Assembly: GCF_024748615.1 (NCBI RefSeq)
Contig: NZ_CP087168.1
Coordinates: 3,162,001-3,226,000, forward strand
DNA length: 64,000 bases
Direction of reading: 5' to 3'
Origin: Pseudomonas sp. B21-048
Lineage (GTDB): Bacteria > Pseudomonadota > Gammaproteobacteria > Pseudomonadales > Pseudomonadaceae
How positions within the stretch are numbered: the stretch's first letter is position 1; the number at the start of each line of letters is the position of its first letter. Made by a program: the position numbers and the translations under genes. This document shows positions 17,758 through 27,154 of this stretch, in pieces. The notes under the pieces were generated by a model, which did not search any database, was not told where the DNA came from, and worked only from the letters and a program-made list of their open reading frames with translations.

Positions 17758-19185
17758 TCACGCAACCGCGTTATCTGCCAGCTCCCAACCCTCAGGCCGT
17801 AGCGTGTGCCAATCGCTGACCTGTTGATAGGCATGGCCGATGCGCAGAATGAGCGGTTCGGCGAATGCCCGCCCCACAATCTGCATCGAAACCGGCATGC
17901 GCTTTTCATCGAACCCGATGGGCAACGCCACCGAACACAGGTTCAGCAAGTTGGCGAACCGCCCCAACAGGGCCAGTGGCGTGCCATATTCATCGACCTC
18001 ATCCAACGGCACACTGCCGATAGCATTAGTCGGGAAAGCGCAGGCGTCTATGTTCGTCATGGCCTGCTGCATGGCGTGCCGAGCGGCGCGGCGCTGATTG
18101 TGCAACTGGATATACGACGCTGCGTCGATGGCGCGACCACTGAGGACGCGACGTTGAACATGGGGGTCAAAACGCAGATCGTCGCGCTCGAACAAGCTAC
18201 CCAGACTGGCATAACCTTCGGCGCTCATCAGCCCACCCGCGATGCGCATACACTGCTCCAACGACGTGGGTAGCGGTTGCTCGATCAGTTGCATCCCCAA
18301 GGCGGCCAGTTGCTCGAGCCCCAAATCGTAAGCCTTCAGCACCCCGGGAGCGACATGCGCTCGTTCGGCCTGTGGCAACACCCAGATGCGCAAACCGGCT
18401 ACCGACTGATTGAGACCGGCAGCGGCGTTGAATACAGGCGCCTGGGCCGAAACCGGATCCAGCGGGTCCGGGCCCAGCAGTGCATCCAGCATCCACGCGG
18501 CATCTTCAACTGTGTGGGTGATAGGGCCCACCGAATCCAGCGACGGACACAGTTCGATCAAGCCATGGCGACTGATAAGCCCACGCGTGGTTTTCAGCCC
18601 GACCAAGCCGCACATGCCCGCCGGAATTCGCACCGAACCACCGGTGTCGGTGCCCAACGCAGCGCTTGCCAACCCACTGGCCACGGCCACTGCCGAGCCG
18701 CTGCTTGAGCCACCCGGAGCATGATGCACGTTGCGGTCCCACGGGTTCCACGGCGTGCCCATCACCGCGTTGGTGCCCCAGCCACCGAAAGCGAATTCGA
18801 CGGTGTGGGTCTTGCCAAGAATGATTGCTCCGGCACGCTCCAGGCGTTGCACTGCGGTGGCGGTCAACTTCGAAACACGCGGTGCCTGTGCCAATGACCC
18901 ACCTGTGATGGCCTGGCCCTCGATCTCGAACAAATCCTTGATCGCCAGCGGAATGCCATGCAGCGGTCCCAGGCGTATGCCAGCCGCACGTTGACGATCC
19001 GCGGCGATGGCCGCATTGAGAGCTCGCGTGGGATAGGCCTCGACATAGGCATTGAGCTGCTCGTCGAAATGCTCGATGCGCGCCAGTTGCGCACGAACCA
19101 GCGCTTCGCTAGTCAGCGATCCCGCATCCAGCGCCTGCTGCAACTGGGCAATGCTGTGGGAAGTAACTCGATCTATGGTGCTCAT
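17758..19185 (-). CDS. Amidase-signature hydrolase
   Basis: A 475-residue amidase-signature enzyme. The Ser-cisSer-Lys triad is visible as Lys in AIKDLFE (about 81), the cis-Ser in GGSSSGSA (about 156) and the nucleophile in GTDTGGSVRIPAG (about 180). Such enzymes hydrolyse C-N amide bonds and include AtzF, acylamidases and GatA; nothing here fixes the substrate. The ATG is preceded by GAGG; a longer frame adds 29 residues without a ribosome site. It starts 4 bases after the permease gene's end and closes a five-gene uptake operon, so it probably acts on the imported compound. Confidence 0.88.
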   Translation of the reverse strand: MSTIDRVTSHSIAQLQQALDAGSLTSEALVRAQLARIEHFDEQLNAYVEAYPTRALNAAIAADRQRAAGIRLGPLHGIPLAIKDLFEIEGQAITGGSLAQAPRVSKLTATAVQRLERAGAIILGKTHTVEFAFGGWGTNAVMGTPWNPWDRNVHHAPGGSSSGSAVAVASGLASAALGTDTGGSVRIPAGMCGLVGLKTTRGLISRHGLIELCPSLDSVGPITHTVEDAAWMLDALLGPDPLDPVSAQAPVFNAAAGLNQSVAGLRIWVLPQAERAHVAPGVLKAYDLGLEQLAALGMQLIEQPLPTSLEQCMRIAGGLMSAEGYASLGSLFERDDLRFDPHVQRRVLSGRAIDAASYIQLHNQRRAARHAMQQAMTNIDACAFPTNAIGSVPLDEVDEYGTPLALLGRFANLLNLCSVALPIGFDEKRMPVSMQIVGRAFAEPLILRIGHAYQQVSDWHTLRPEGWELADNAVA

Positions 19186-19189
19186 GTAT

Positions 19190-19873
19190 TCAACCTCGCA
19201 GGGTTTTGCGCCCGCGTGAAAAGTGCTTTTCAAGCACACGCGACAGCATTGAAAGAGGGAAAGCGATAACAAAATAGAACAGCCCTACCAACAGAAAGAC
19301 ATGCATGGGCAGGAAGGTTTCCGAAGCGATGGCCCGCGCCGCCAGCATCAGCTCATCGGTAGCGATCAGGGCGCACAATGAGCTGTCCTTGAGGATCGAC
19401 ACATAGGCGTTAAGCAGTGGCGGCAACATGCCGCGAATCGCTTGCGGCAAGATGACTGACGTAAACGCTTTCAACGGTGTCAGTCCGGTGGCGATGGCGG
19501 CCTCGCGCTGGCCGCGATGCAGCGAATCCAGGCTGCCACGCAGGATTTCCGCGACGTAAGCGGCGCCCTGCAAACCCAGGCCAATGACCCCGGCCCAATA
19601 GCCAGACAACGTCAGCCCCAGGCTGGGTAACGCGAAATACAGGGCCAGCAATAGCGCCAAAAGAGGTACGGCGCGCATGCTCTGAATAAAGTACGCGGCC
19701 GACCGTTTCAGGAGGACATTGGGGCTTCTCATCGCCCAGGCCAACAGCGCACCCAATATGGCCGCCAGAGCGAACCCCATCAAGGACAACTCGGCGCTGA
19801 TCCGTGCACCGAGCAACAGGCGAGCGATCCAGTCGCTCCAGTACTCTGGGTATTGCTGAAAAAAACTGATCAT
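19190..19873 (-). CDS. Polar amino acid-type ABC transporter permease (second of pair)
   Basis: A 227-residue HisM/GlnP-type permease with about five helices and the cytoplasmic EAA loop QREAAIATGLTPLKAFTSVI (about 140-160), followed by LPQAIRGMLPPLLN. It pairs with the permease encoded just upstream. Its ATG overlaps that gene's stop by four bases (ATGA). The family imports polar amino acids and opines; the actual ligand is unknown, though the linked amidase suggests an amide-bearing molecule. Confidence 0.9.
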   Translation of the reverse strand: MISFFQQYPEYWSDWIARLLLGARISAELSLMGFALAAILGALLAWAMRSPNVLLKRSAAYFIQSMRAVPLLALLLALYFALPSLGLTLSGYWAGVIGLGLQGAAYVAEILRGSLDSLHRGQREAAIATGLTPLKAFTSVILPQAIRGMLPPLLNAYVSILKDSSLCALIATDELMLAARAIASETFLPMHVFLLVGLFYFVIAFPLSMLSRVLEKHFSRGRKTLRG

Positions 19874-20526
19874 CGCGCGCTCCCAAAATGGCGTTCGAGC
19901 CGAATGAATCCCACACCGATCGGCAAAATCATCGCGGCGTAGATGCACATCACAGCCAAATAGATCAGTGAAGTCTGGAAGGTGGAGGTCACCAGATTGC
20001 GCGCCAGAAACATGATTTCCGGCACGGCGATGGCCGAGGCGATGGACGTGTCCTTGACCAGTTGCGTGACGTAGTTGGCGAACGCCGGCAACGTAACGCG
20101 CAGGGCCTGGGGCAAGAGGATGCAACGCAGAATCTGCATCCGGCTCAGGCCGACAGCCAGCCCGGCTTCATACTGACCGACATGCAGCGACTGCAAGCCG
20201 CTACGGAAAATATCGGCCAACACCGCGCTGCCCACCAGACTCAAGCCAACGATAGCGGCCAGCCACGCGGGCAAATTGATGCCAAGATAGGAAAGACCGA
20301 AATAGATCAGGAACAGATGCGCCAGCGCGGGAACATTGCGCATCCATTCAATGAAACAGCCGATCGCCCCATGCAACACCCGTGACCGACCGAACGTCAG
20401 CAACACCGCCAGGACTATTCCGCCGGCACTCGCCAGCAACAAGGAACACAGCGCGATTTCCAGGGCGGTGAGTGCGCCTTTCAACAACAGAGGCAGTAGC
20501 CCGAGAAAAACCTCGAAGTTCGCCAT
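19870..20526 (-). CDS. Polar amino acid-type ABC transporter permease (first of pair)
   Basis: A 218-residue HisQ/GlnP-type permease with hydrophobic segments across its length and the EAA loop QYEAGLAVGLSRMQILRCIL (about 135-155) followed by LPQALRVTLPAF. The ATG shares one base with the stop of the ATPase gene (TGATG); a TTG one codon earlier is less likely. It forms the membrane channel with the permease downstream, energised by the adjacent ATPase. Confidence 0.9.
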   Translation of the reverse strand: MANFEVFLGLLPLLLKGALTALEIALCSLLLASAGGIVLAVLLTFGRSRVLHGAIGCFIEWMRNVPALAHLFLIYFGLSYLGINLPAWLAAIVGLSLVGSAVLADIFRSGLQSLHVGQYEAGLAVGLSRMQILRCILLPQALRVTLPAFANYVTQLVKDTSIASAIAVPEIMFLARNLVTSTFQTSLIYLAVMCIYAAMILPIGVGFIRLERHFGSAR

Positions 20527-21314
20527 CAAGCGCCCTCCATGGCCATGCGCCCAAGAAAACTACGGGTGCGCTCATGGCTTGGGTTGTCGATTACCTGCGC
20601 CGAAGGCCCTTGCTCGACAATGTGTCCGCCGTCCATGAAGATCACCCGATCCGCCACATCCCGAGCGAATCGCACTTCGTGGGTCACCATGATCATGGTG
20701 CGGCCCTCTTGCGCCAACTCACGAATCACGGCCAGTACTTCACCTACCAGTTCGGGGTCCAGCGCCGAAGTCGGTTCGTCGAACAGAATGACTTTAGGTT
20801 GTTGAGCCAACGCGCGGGCGATAGCGACCCGCTGTTGCTGCCCACCGGACAATTGCTCGGGATAGACTTCGGCCTTGTGCCGCAGATGGACTTTTTCCAG
20901 CATGGCATCCGCCAGCTCATAGGCCTGCTTGCGCGGCATACCCTGTGCCTTGATCGGCCCCAGCGCGACGTTGTCGCGTACGCTCAAATGTGGCCAGAGG
21001 TAGAAGAGCTGGAACACCATCGCGATCTCGCGTCGCTGCGGAGCCATTTCCCGATCACTCATCAGACGTATGCGTTTACCGTCCTTGATCTGCCCGATCA
21101 ACTCGTCGCCCAGCCAGATATCGCCTCGAGTGGGTTTTTCCAGATAGTTGATGCAACGCAGGCAAGTGGACTTTCCCGACCCGCTGGGGCCGATCAACGA
21201 CAGGGTTTCACCGGCTTTCAATTCCAGGTTGATACCCTTGAGTACTTCCAGATCACCATAACTTTTGTGCAGGTCATGCACTCGCAGCAACGCAGGTTCG
21301 GAGGGGGTCGACAT
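20526..21314 (-). CDS. Polar amino acid-type ABC transporter ATPase
   Basis: A 262-residue HisP/GlnQ-type ATPase with Walker A GPSGSGKST (about 40), Q-loop, signature LSGGQQQRVAIARAL (about 155), Walker B VILFDEPTSALDPE and the switch His in MVTHEVRFA. An insertion near RLMSDREMAPQRREIAM (about 87-104) is common in this subgroup. I chose the ATG at MSTPSEP, which has AAGG upstream and matches family length; the longest frame adds 22 residues. It sits 78 bases after the binding-protein gene and is coupled to the permeases. Confidence 0.92.
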   Translation of the reverse strand: MSTPSEPALLRVHDLHKSYGDLEVLKGINLELKAGETLSLIGPSGSGKSTCLRCINYLEKPTRGDIWLGDELIGQIKDGKRIRLMSDREMAPQRREIAMVFQLFYLWPHLSVRDNVALGPIKAQGMPRKQAYELADAMLEKVHLRHKAEVYPEQLSGGQQQRVAIARALAQQPKVILFDEPTSALDPELVGEVLAVIRELAQEGRTMIMVTHEVRFARDVADRVIFMDGGHIVEQGPSAQVIDNPSHERTRSFLGRMAMEGA

Positions 21315-21392
21315 CTTGGTTAACCTTTTTTTTGTTATAGACATGGCGATGAATCGGCACGGGGCATCAGGCCGACTCATCCGCTCAAGTGC

Positions 21393-22265
21393 TTACTTGC
21401 AGCCGGGCAGTTTCCAGTCCGCCGGGCGGTCGACACCCAGCCTCAGGTCCCTGCCTTCCGGCACATACCAGACATCCTGGGTCAGACCGTAGCGGGCACC
21501 GATCTTGCGCATTTCACAGCTTTTCCAGAGAGACTGGATCTGCTCGTTCACGGCCGCCACCAGCTGCGGGTTGGCCCCTTTATTGAAGCCGTACACCACC
21601 TGGCCCAGCCCCGTCAGCAGAGGGAAATTCGGATCGTTGTCGGTGAAAGCGTTGAAGTGCAGGTGCCACTGCTCGTTGCGGAAAATGGCGTATTGCATGA
21701 CCGGAGGATCGCCGATCACTGCATCGATGCGCCCGGCGAGGAGATCGCGCACCGCGGCATCGGATGTGTCGTACAACGCCACTTGTAACCCCTCGATCTT
21801 GCGCATCTCAGGGATGAACGAGAAACCCGTGATAGTGCCGACCTTCTTGCCCTGCAAATCTTTGAGGCTGCTCCAGTTGGTCTTGTCGGTTTGGGTGATG
21901 CCGTTCTTGAAATAGTGAATCGGGTCGCTCACGGTCATGATCTTCGCGCGCTGCTCGGTCCAGCCCATGGTGCCGGCCATGATATCCACGCGTTTGGCCT
22001 GCACCGAGGCGATGGTGCCGGCCCAGTCCATCAACGCAGGTTTAACTTTCAAACCCAGCTTCTCAGAAATTTGTTGAAGGATTTCACCGTCGTAGCCGAC
22101 CATTCGACTGTCTTGATAACCGGTCCCCGGCATATCGCCACTGAACGCAATTGTCAGGCTTCCCGGCTCTACCGTTTCCAGTGCGAATGCCGGTACCGAG
22201 GCCAGCATGGAGACCAGCAGACCCGCATAGATACCGGCAATACGTTGAACGTTGGGCTTCTTCAT
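21393..22265 (-). CDS. Periplasmic substrate-binding protein, family 3 (SBP_bac_3)
   Basis: A 290-residue protein with a signal peptide ending near SVPAFA and an SBP_bac_3 body (about 30-265): GYDGEILQQISEKLGL, DIMAGTMGWTEQRAKIM and LLAGRIDAVIGDPP. Family members bind polar amino acids, opines or related zwitterions. GAGGAG six bases before the ATG fixes the start; a GTG one codon earlier is also possible. It is the first gene of the operon that runs through the ATPase, two permeases and amidase, and faces the AraC-type regulator across 98 bases. Confidence 0.92.
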   Translation of the reverse strand: MKKPNVQRIAGIYAGLLVSMLASVPAFALETVEPGSLTIAFSGDMPGTGYQDSRMVGYDGEILQQISEKLGLKVKPALMDWAGTIASVQAKRVDIMAGTMGWTEQRAKIMTVSDPIHYFKNGITQTDKTNWSSLKDLQGKKVGTITGFSFIPEMRKIEGLQVALYDTSDAAVRDLLAGRIDAVIGDPPVMQYAIFRNEQWHLHFNAFTDNDPNFPLLTGLGQVVYGFNKGANPQLVAAVNEQIQSLWKSCEMRKIGARYGLTQDVWYVPEGRDLRLGVDRPADWKLPGCK

Positions 22266-22363
22266 CACGTGCTCCTCGATTGTTTTTTTATGAACAGCAT
22301 GGTGTTGGGCAGGCGCTCATCGTATGGTGATCGGCGGTGTAACTGGTTGGATGGTTTGCATGA

Positions 22364-23476
22364 ATGATTGAACATTTGCGACATTTCAGAGATGTACTGC
22401 CCAGGGCCTCCAGCGAAAGCCTCGTGGAAGGTCTTGATAAGGGTCAGGCACGACATCCGCCAAGCCGACGCGGCGCCACCGAGTTGTCTATTGGCATTGT
22501 GTTGTGGCCGCGCTTCCCCTTGCTGTCACTGTCAGGGCTGACCGATGCGCTGCGACATGCCGCCGATACGGGTGATCAGAGCCGTCCGATACGCTGCCAA
22601 TGGAAAGTACTGGGTACCCTTGGGCAAAGAGTCATTTCCAGCTGTGGACTGGATGTGCCTATCGACACTGAGCTCACCCATCCTCATCAATTTGATTACA
22701 TCGTGGTGATTGGTGGGCTGCTTGATTCCCTTGAGGCAGCACCAAAGACGTATCCGGCATTTCTGCATCAGGCAGCAGCCGCTAACGTGCCGTTGATCGG
22801 TCTATGCACGGGCAGCTTCGTGCTCGCTCGACATGGCTTGATGGAGGGACGTACCGCTTGCGTACATGCCTACCATTGCGACGACTGGAAACGTCTGTTC
22901 CCCAGATTGCGCTTTGTCAGCAACAGTGACTTCCTCATCGACAAGGATCGGATCACCTGCGCAGGCGGTATCTCGGTGATTGAGTTGGCCATTCATCTAA
23001 TTGGGCTACATTGCGGCCCGGATCGGGCCGGCAAAGTTGTTCATCAGATGACGGTCGCAAAAAGCAGCTCCGGCAGTTTCGTCGACCGGCGAAAGGCACT
23101 TGGCTACGCCAGCGCTTCGAACAGGCGTCTGCACGAAGCCGTGATGCTGATGGAAAAGCACATGACCGAACCTCTGGACATTGACTCAATCGCAAGCCTT
23201 GTCGGTACCAGTAAACGGCAACTTGAGCGGCTGTTTGTCGCCGAAACCAGTAACACTCCAGCCCAATTCTATCGTCAGGTTCGACTCAGGTTTGGCCGAT
23301 GGCTTCTCATCAGCTCGGATCGACAAATAGGCGAAATCGCTTTCGAATGCGGGTTCGCCGATGCCCCTCATTTCATTCGACATTTTCAGAATATGTTTGG
23401 CATGTCTCCCGGAAAACTGCGCAAAGAGTTGAACCGCCACGGTATAAGTCACCCGGAGGCGGTGCCGAATCAGTAA
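22364..23476 (+). CDS. GlxA-type transcriptional regulator (DJ-1/PfpI + AraC HTH)
   Basis: A 370-residue regulator. The N-terminal half (about 40-210) is a DJ-1/PfpI-like glutamine amidotransferase fold with the nucleophile-elbow pattern LIGLCTGSFVLA (about 145), often non-catalytic here. The C-terminal AraC domain (about 260-355) has two helix-turn-helix parts, including IASLVGTSKRQLERLF and IAFECGFADAPHFIRHF. Relatives control arginine, carnitine, glycine betaine and other nitrogen catabolism. It diverges from the transporter-amidase operon, its likely target. Its end overlaps the convergent dehydrogenase gene by seven bases. No clear ribosome site precedes the ATG. Confidence 0.9.
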   Translation: MIEHLRHFRDVLPRASSESLVEGLDKGQARHPPSRRGATELSIGIVLWPRFPLLSLSGLTDALRHAADTGDQSRPIRCQWKVLGTLGQRVISSCGLDVPIDTELTHPHQFDYIVVIGGLLDSLEAAPKTYPAFLHQAAAANVPLIGLCTGSFVLARHGLMEGRTACVHAYHCDDWKRLFPRLRFVSNSDFLIDKDRITCAGGISVIELAIHLIGLHCGPDRAGKVVHQMTVAKSSSGSFVDRRKALGYASASNRRLHEAVMLMEKHMTEPLDIDSIASLVGTSKRQLERLFVAETSNTPAQFYRQVRLRFGRWLLISSDRQIGEIAFECGFADAPHFIRHFQNMFGMSPGKLRKELNRHGISHPEAVPNQ

Positions 23477-24420
23477 CCTGCTTGCGTATTGACGCTTGCC
23501 GGGATCAAACCGCTGCTGCGAAATGCCTGAATGTTGGATGCGACGATGGCTGATGCGGTTTGATGATGGGTCGGTGCGGAACAATGTGGCAGCACCAACA
23601 CCTGTGGGTGCGTCCACTGCCATTGGTCTTGGGGTAAGGGTTCGACGGCAAAGACGTCCAGCACCGCATGGCCAATATGGCCGCTGTCCAGTGCGCTCGA
23701 CAGCGCTGCGTCATCGATGATCGGCCCTCTGGCAAAATTGATCAGGCTCGCGCCCGCCGGTAACCAGCCGAGGGTTTGAGCGTTGAGCAACCCGGTGGTG
23801 TGCTCGGTCAATGGCAGCAGGCAGATCAGGATGTCGGTCGCGGCGAGCATCGATTGCAATTCTGCAGCGCCGGCGAAGCACTCGACATTCGCCAGTGACT
23901 TGCGCTCGCGACTCCAGCCTCTGACCTTGAAGTTCGCTGCATGCAAACGCTGTGCGGCCGCTTCGCCCAGCACGCCCATGCCAAGCAAGCCGACCGTCCG
24001 CTCTTGAGCGCGCACGGCAGGCAGTGGCTGCCAACGTTTCTGCCGTTGCTGACGGATATAGCTGGGCATGTCGCGATGCAGATACAGCGTCCAGGCCAGT
24101 ACGGCTTCGGCCATGGTTTCGGCGAGTTGCGGGTCGATCAGGCGGACGATCCTCAGTTCAGCCTGAGTCTGCTTCAGGTCGGCAACAAGGCGTTCGACGC
24201 CCGCCCAGACGCTGTGTACCCAGCGCAACTGCGGCAACTGCTTCAAGTCCGCGGGGTTGGGATTGGCCACGATGGCCAGGGTGCACGCGGCTTTATCAGC
24301 ATCATTGAGTTGGCTGAACGTGACAATACGTTCGCCAGGCATCGCCTCTTGCAGGGCTGCGATCCATTGTTGCGTCGCCGGATAGTCAGGCGCAGCGAGA
24401 AACGGAATCGGCGGATTCAT
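23470..24420 (-). CDS. D-2-hydroxyacid dehydrogenase (GhrA-like)
   Basis: A 316-residue NAD(P)-dependent oxidoreductase. The Rossmann part shows VGLLGMGVLGEAAAQRL (about 142-158); catalytic residues are Arg in NFARGP (about 234), Glu in VFAVEPLP (about 263) and His in LPHCSAP (about 281). GhrA-type members reduce glyoxylate or hydroxypyruvate, but 2-oxoacids in general are possible. The ATG overlaps the VOC gene's stop by four bases (ATGA). It is the last gene of the nine-gene operon and could reduce a small 2-oxoacid released from the substrate. Confidence 0.88.
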   Translation of the reverse strand: MNPPIPFLAAPDYPATQQWIAALQEAMPGERIVTFSQLNDADKAACTLAIVANPNPADLKQLPQLRWVHSVWAGVERLVADLKQTQAELRIVRLIDPQLAETMAEAVLAWTLYLHRDMPSYIRQQRQKRWQPLPAVRAQERTVGLLGMGVLGEAAAQRLHAANFKVRGWSRERKSLANVECFAGAAELQSMLAATDILICLLPLTEHTTGLLNAQTLGWLPAGASLINFARGPIIDDAALSSALDSGHIGHAVLDVFAVEPLPQDQWQWTHPQVLVLPHCSAPTHHQTASAIVASNIQAFRSSGLIPASVNTQAGY

Positions 24421-24830
24421 ATGGCATACACCTGCTGCAGATCCGCGAAGCCTTTCACTTCAATCGGGTTTCCAGCCGGGTCGAGGAAAAACATCGTCGC
24501 CTGCTCGCCCGGTTGGCCGGCAAAACGAATGCTCGGCGCCATGACAAATGCAAGCCCCGCCTCGACCAGTCGATCAGCCAGCGCCTGCCAGTCGGGCATT
24601 GCGAGAATCACCCCCAGGTGTGGCATCGGTACCCAATGTTCGCCGACGCGTCCGGTGTTGGTCACGGTGAAAGGCTCGCCAAGGTGCAATGAGAGCTGGT
24701 GACCAAAAAAATCAATATCGACCCAGGTCTCGGTACTCCGCCCTTCCTTGCACCCCAACAACGTGCAGTAGAAATGACGCGATTCATCAAGGTCGCGAAC
24801 GTGATAAGCCAGGTGAAAAATTGACTGCAT
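24417..24830 (-). CDS. VOC-family metal-dependent protein (glyoxalase/dioxygenase fold)
   Basis: A 137-residue single-domain protein of the vicinal oxygen chelate superfamily. Candidate metal ligands are His in FHLAYHVRDL (about 6-10), His in the middle (LSLHLGEP) and Glu in GNPIEVKGF (about 125). The superfamily includes glyoxalases, extradiol dioxygenases, epimerases and resistance proteins, so the reaction cannot be named. GGAG seven bases before the ATG supports the start. It lies 29 bases after the amidase and is coupled to the dehydrogenase. Confidence 0.85.
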   Translation of the reverse strand: MQSIFHLAYHVRDLDESRHFYCTLLGCKEGRSTETWVDIDFFGHQLSLHLGEPFTVTNTGRVGEHWVPMPHLGVILAMPDWQALADRLVEAGLAFVMAPSIRFAGQPGEQATMFFLDPAGNPIEVKGFADLQQVYAI

Positions 24831-24859
24831 AATATTCTCCAGAACAACTGAATGTTAGG

Positions 24860-26221
24860 TCACACGCGGTTTTCGACACTTCGTAAAAGTCGTTGCACGG
24901 ACTGAGCCACACTTAGCAACGGCTCATCGCGGCCATGCCGATCGATCAACATCAACCCCACAGGGGCTGTGCCGGGTTCATGGCAAGGGATCGAAACGGA
25001 GCAGCCATCAAGAAAATTGGCGAGCATGGGATTGCGCAGCAATAGCAGGTTGAAGTGTTGGAAATCCCTGTTGTCTGCCACTTGGGAGAAGGTCGGTGCG
25101 ATGATCGGGACCGTGGGGCATATCAACAGATCCACGTCCTGCATGCGCCGCTGCACACGCGTGATCCAGTCCCGGCGAGCGTTACAGGCATCCTCATAGT
25201 CAGCCTGGCGGTACAACGCACCGTGCTCGATACGCGCCCGTACATTGGGGTCGTACTGATCCGCACGGGTGCGCAATATCTCCTGATGCAAGGCATAAGC
25301 TTCATACGCCACAATCGCTCCCCGGCGATTGATCGTGGCCACTTCGGTCAACTCATCAAGCGCCATCTCCCGCAGCTCGGCGCCGGCATCGTGCAAGCGC
25401 TTCAATACTGCCGAATACGTCTGCGCCACGTGCTGATCGAGGCCATCGAGCACCAGGGTCTGGGGCACGCCGAACTTCACGCCACGCAGATTGATTTCAG
25501 CGGGCAGGCGGATGTCTGTTCCTGCAACGATGCTATCGATAATCGCGCAACAGCCCGCGTCAGGCGCCAGTACTCCGACTGAGTCGAGGCTCTTGGACAA
25601 CCCAAACACGCCCCTGCCATTGACCCTCGATGCGCTGGGTTTGAAGCCGCTAATGCCGGTCAAGGCCGCAGGAATCCGGCACGAGCCACCGGTATCGGTA
25701 CCGAGCCCCGCCGCCGCCATCCCGTCAGTGACAGATATCGCCGCCCCCGAAGATGAGCCGCCGGGGATGCGCTTGAGTGCCCGCTCGAAGGGGTTGGCCG
25801 GCGTCCCGTAATGGGGATTGAGGCCAATGCCGGTATAGGCAAACTCGCTCATATTGGTTCGGCCGATGATGATCAAGCCCGCGGCCTTCAGTCGCGCAAC
25901 GACGAAGGCGTCCTCGTGGGCCGGCGGTGCGCTGGATAGCACCCAGGAGCCGGCGGCCGTGACTTGCCCCGCCACGTCGAACAGGTCCTTGACCGAGACC
26001 ACGAGCCCCGCGTAAGGCGACATCTGTTGGCCCTTTTTCCGCCTGGCATCGACCGCATCCGCCCGCATCCGGGCGCCTCTCACATCAATATGCAAAAAGG
26101 TGCGCGCACCTTCACCGTCTGGATCGAGTGCGCGTTCCAGGCAGGTTTCAAGCAGCGCGCGGCTGGTGGTTCGACCGCGCGCCAACTCAATACGCAATGA
26201 CTCCAGCGACATCATGCTCAT
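24860..26221 (-). CDS. Amidase-signature hydrolase (second of the region)
   Basis: A 453-residue amidase-signature enzyme. The catalytic Lys is in SVKDLFD (about 77), the cis-Ser in GGSSSGAA (about 152) and the nucleophilic Ser in GTDTGGSCRIPAA (about 176). It is clearly different in sequence from the amidase at 17758, so it is not a recent duplicate. Several Met codons cluster at the start; the ATG at 26221 has GGAG about ten bases upstream. The 108-base gap before it contains a 7-bp GC-rich hairpin (26261-26280). In the operon it probably opens an amide or carbamoyl intermediate. Confidence 0.87.
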   Translation of the reverse strand: MSMMSLESLRIELARGRTTSRALLETCLERALDPDGEGARTFLHIDVRGARMRADAVDARRKKGQQMSPYAGLVVSVKDLFDVAGQVTAAGSWVLSSAPPAHEDAFVVARLKAAGLIIIGRTNMSEFAYTGIGLNPHYGTPANPFERALKRIPGGSSSGAAISVTDGMAAAGLGTDTGGSCRIPAALTGISGFKPSASRVNGRGVFGLSKSLDSVGVLAPDAGCCAIIDSIVAGTDIRLPAEINLRGVKFGVPQTLVLDGLDQHVAQTYSAVLKRLHDAGAELREMALDELTEVATINRRGAIVAYEAYALHQEILRTRADQYDPNVRARIEHGALYRQADYEDACNARRDWITRVQRRMQDVDLLICPTVPIIAPTFSQVADNRDFQHFNLLLLRNPMLANFLDGCSVSIPCHEPGTAPVGLMLIDRHGRDEPLLSVAQSVQRLLRSVENRV

Positions 26222-26329
26222 GATGGACAAGCTCCAGGATCGATCGGGCGATTAGCCAGGGCCGACCGCTCGGGGTCGGCACCGGCAAGCAGCAGGCGGC
26301 CAATTGACAGACGCCATGGAGCTGCGGCT

Positions 26330-27154
26330 TCACGTACCGATGCGCAGCGGCGCGTTCATTTTGCGTAGCAGAGCCACCACACTCTGCGCGGTGATGCGAC
26401 CGGTCTTGGGGTTGTCCGAGGGGATGTTCTCGATGGTCATGGTCAGGCTCGCCGAATCGGCATCGACCTCGATCAAATGAGTATTGCGGGTCACCGACGG
26501 GTCTGCCCAGATTTCCAGGGTCGTGCGGTCAGGGCCGATCCCCGCCAGCGATAGGGCCACCACCACATTGAGGTTGGCCGGAAACCCGCGAGCGGCCTCG
26601 CGTGCACTGCCCTTGAACACGCGTTTGGGCTTGTCGAGCCCTTCGATGCTGATCAAGTTCTCCAGCAGATAAGGCGCACCCACCAGGCCACGAGGTGGCT
26701 TGCGCGTGATCATTCGTACGGAGTGAATTACGCCCTCCGCCGCTGCGGTCACTGCATCCAGCCCAAGCAAGGCACCGGTGGGCACAAGAATCTGGCCACC
26801 ATGCAGCCGCGCCAGGTCGATCAGGTGCGGGTTTTCCAGCAAGGCGCCGGAGCTGAGTACCACCAGCTTTTTGCCGGCACTCAAAACGGGCAGCGCAATC
26901 TGCGGCAACAGCGCCGCGGGTGCGCATTCAATGACCACATCGCTGACCTGCGCCAATTCATCCAGGTCCAGCAGCGCCGGTGGATTCTTCAGGTTGGCCA
27001 ACACCCCTGCTGCGCGCTCGGGGTTGCGTACGGTGATGCCCACCAGGCGGATTCCGGGGATGCCTGCGTCGAAGGTTCGCGCCAACGAGGCACCGACAGC
27101 GCCCAGGCCGACGATGCCGATGCGCAAATCGGAAGAATATAGGCTAGTGGTCAT
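26330..27154 (-). CDS. Aspartate dehydrogenase-like protein (DUF108/NadX family)
   Basis: A 274-residue protein with an N-terminal NAD(P) fold (GIVGLGAVGASLARTF, about 13-28) and the family's C-terminal domain: VPTGALLGLDAV (about 125), FKGSAREAARGFPANLNV (about 187-204) and NPKTGRITAQSV (about 248). Known members oxidatively deaminate L-aspartate or, in catabolic loci, related amino acids; some feed NAD synthesis. Here the linkage is to amide hydrolases and importers, so a catabolic role on an amino acid or imine is more likely than NAD synthesis. Its ATG overlaps the deacetylase stop by four bases. Confidence 0.85.
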   Translation of the reverse strand: MTTSLYSSDLRIGIVGLGAVGASLARTFDAGIPGIRLVGITVRNPERAAGVLANLKNPPALLDLDELAQVSDVVIECAPAALLPQIALPVLSAGKKLVVLSSGALLENPHLIDLARLHGGQILVPTGALLGLDAVTAAAEGVIHSVRMITRKPPRGLVGAPYLLENLISIEGLDKPKRVFKGSAREAARGFPANLNVVVALSLAGIGPDRTTLEIWADPSVTRNTHLIEVDADSASLTMTIENIPSDNPKTGRITAQSVVALLRKMNAPLRIGT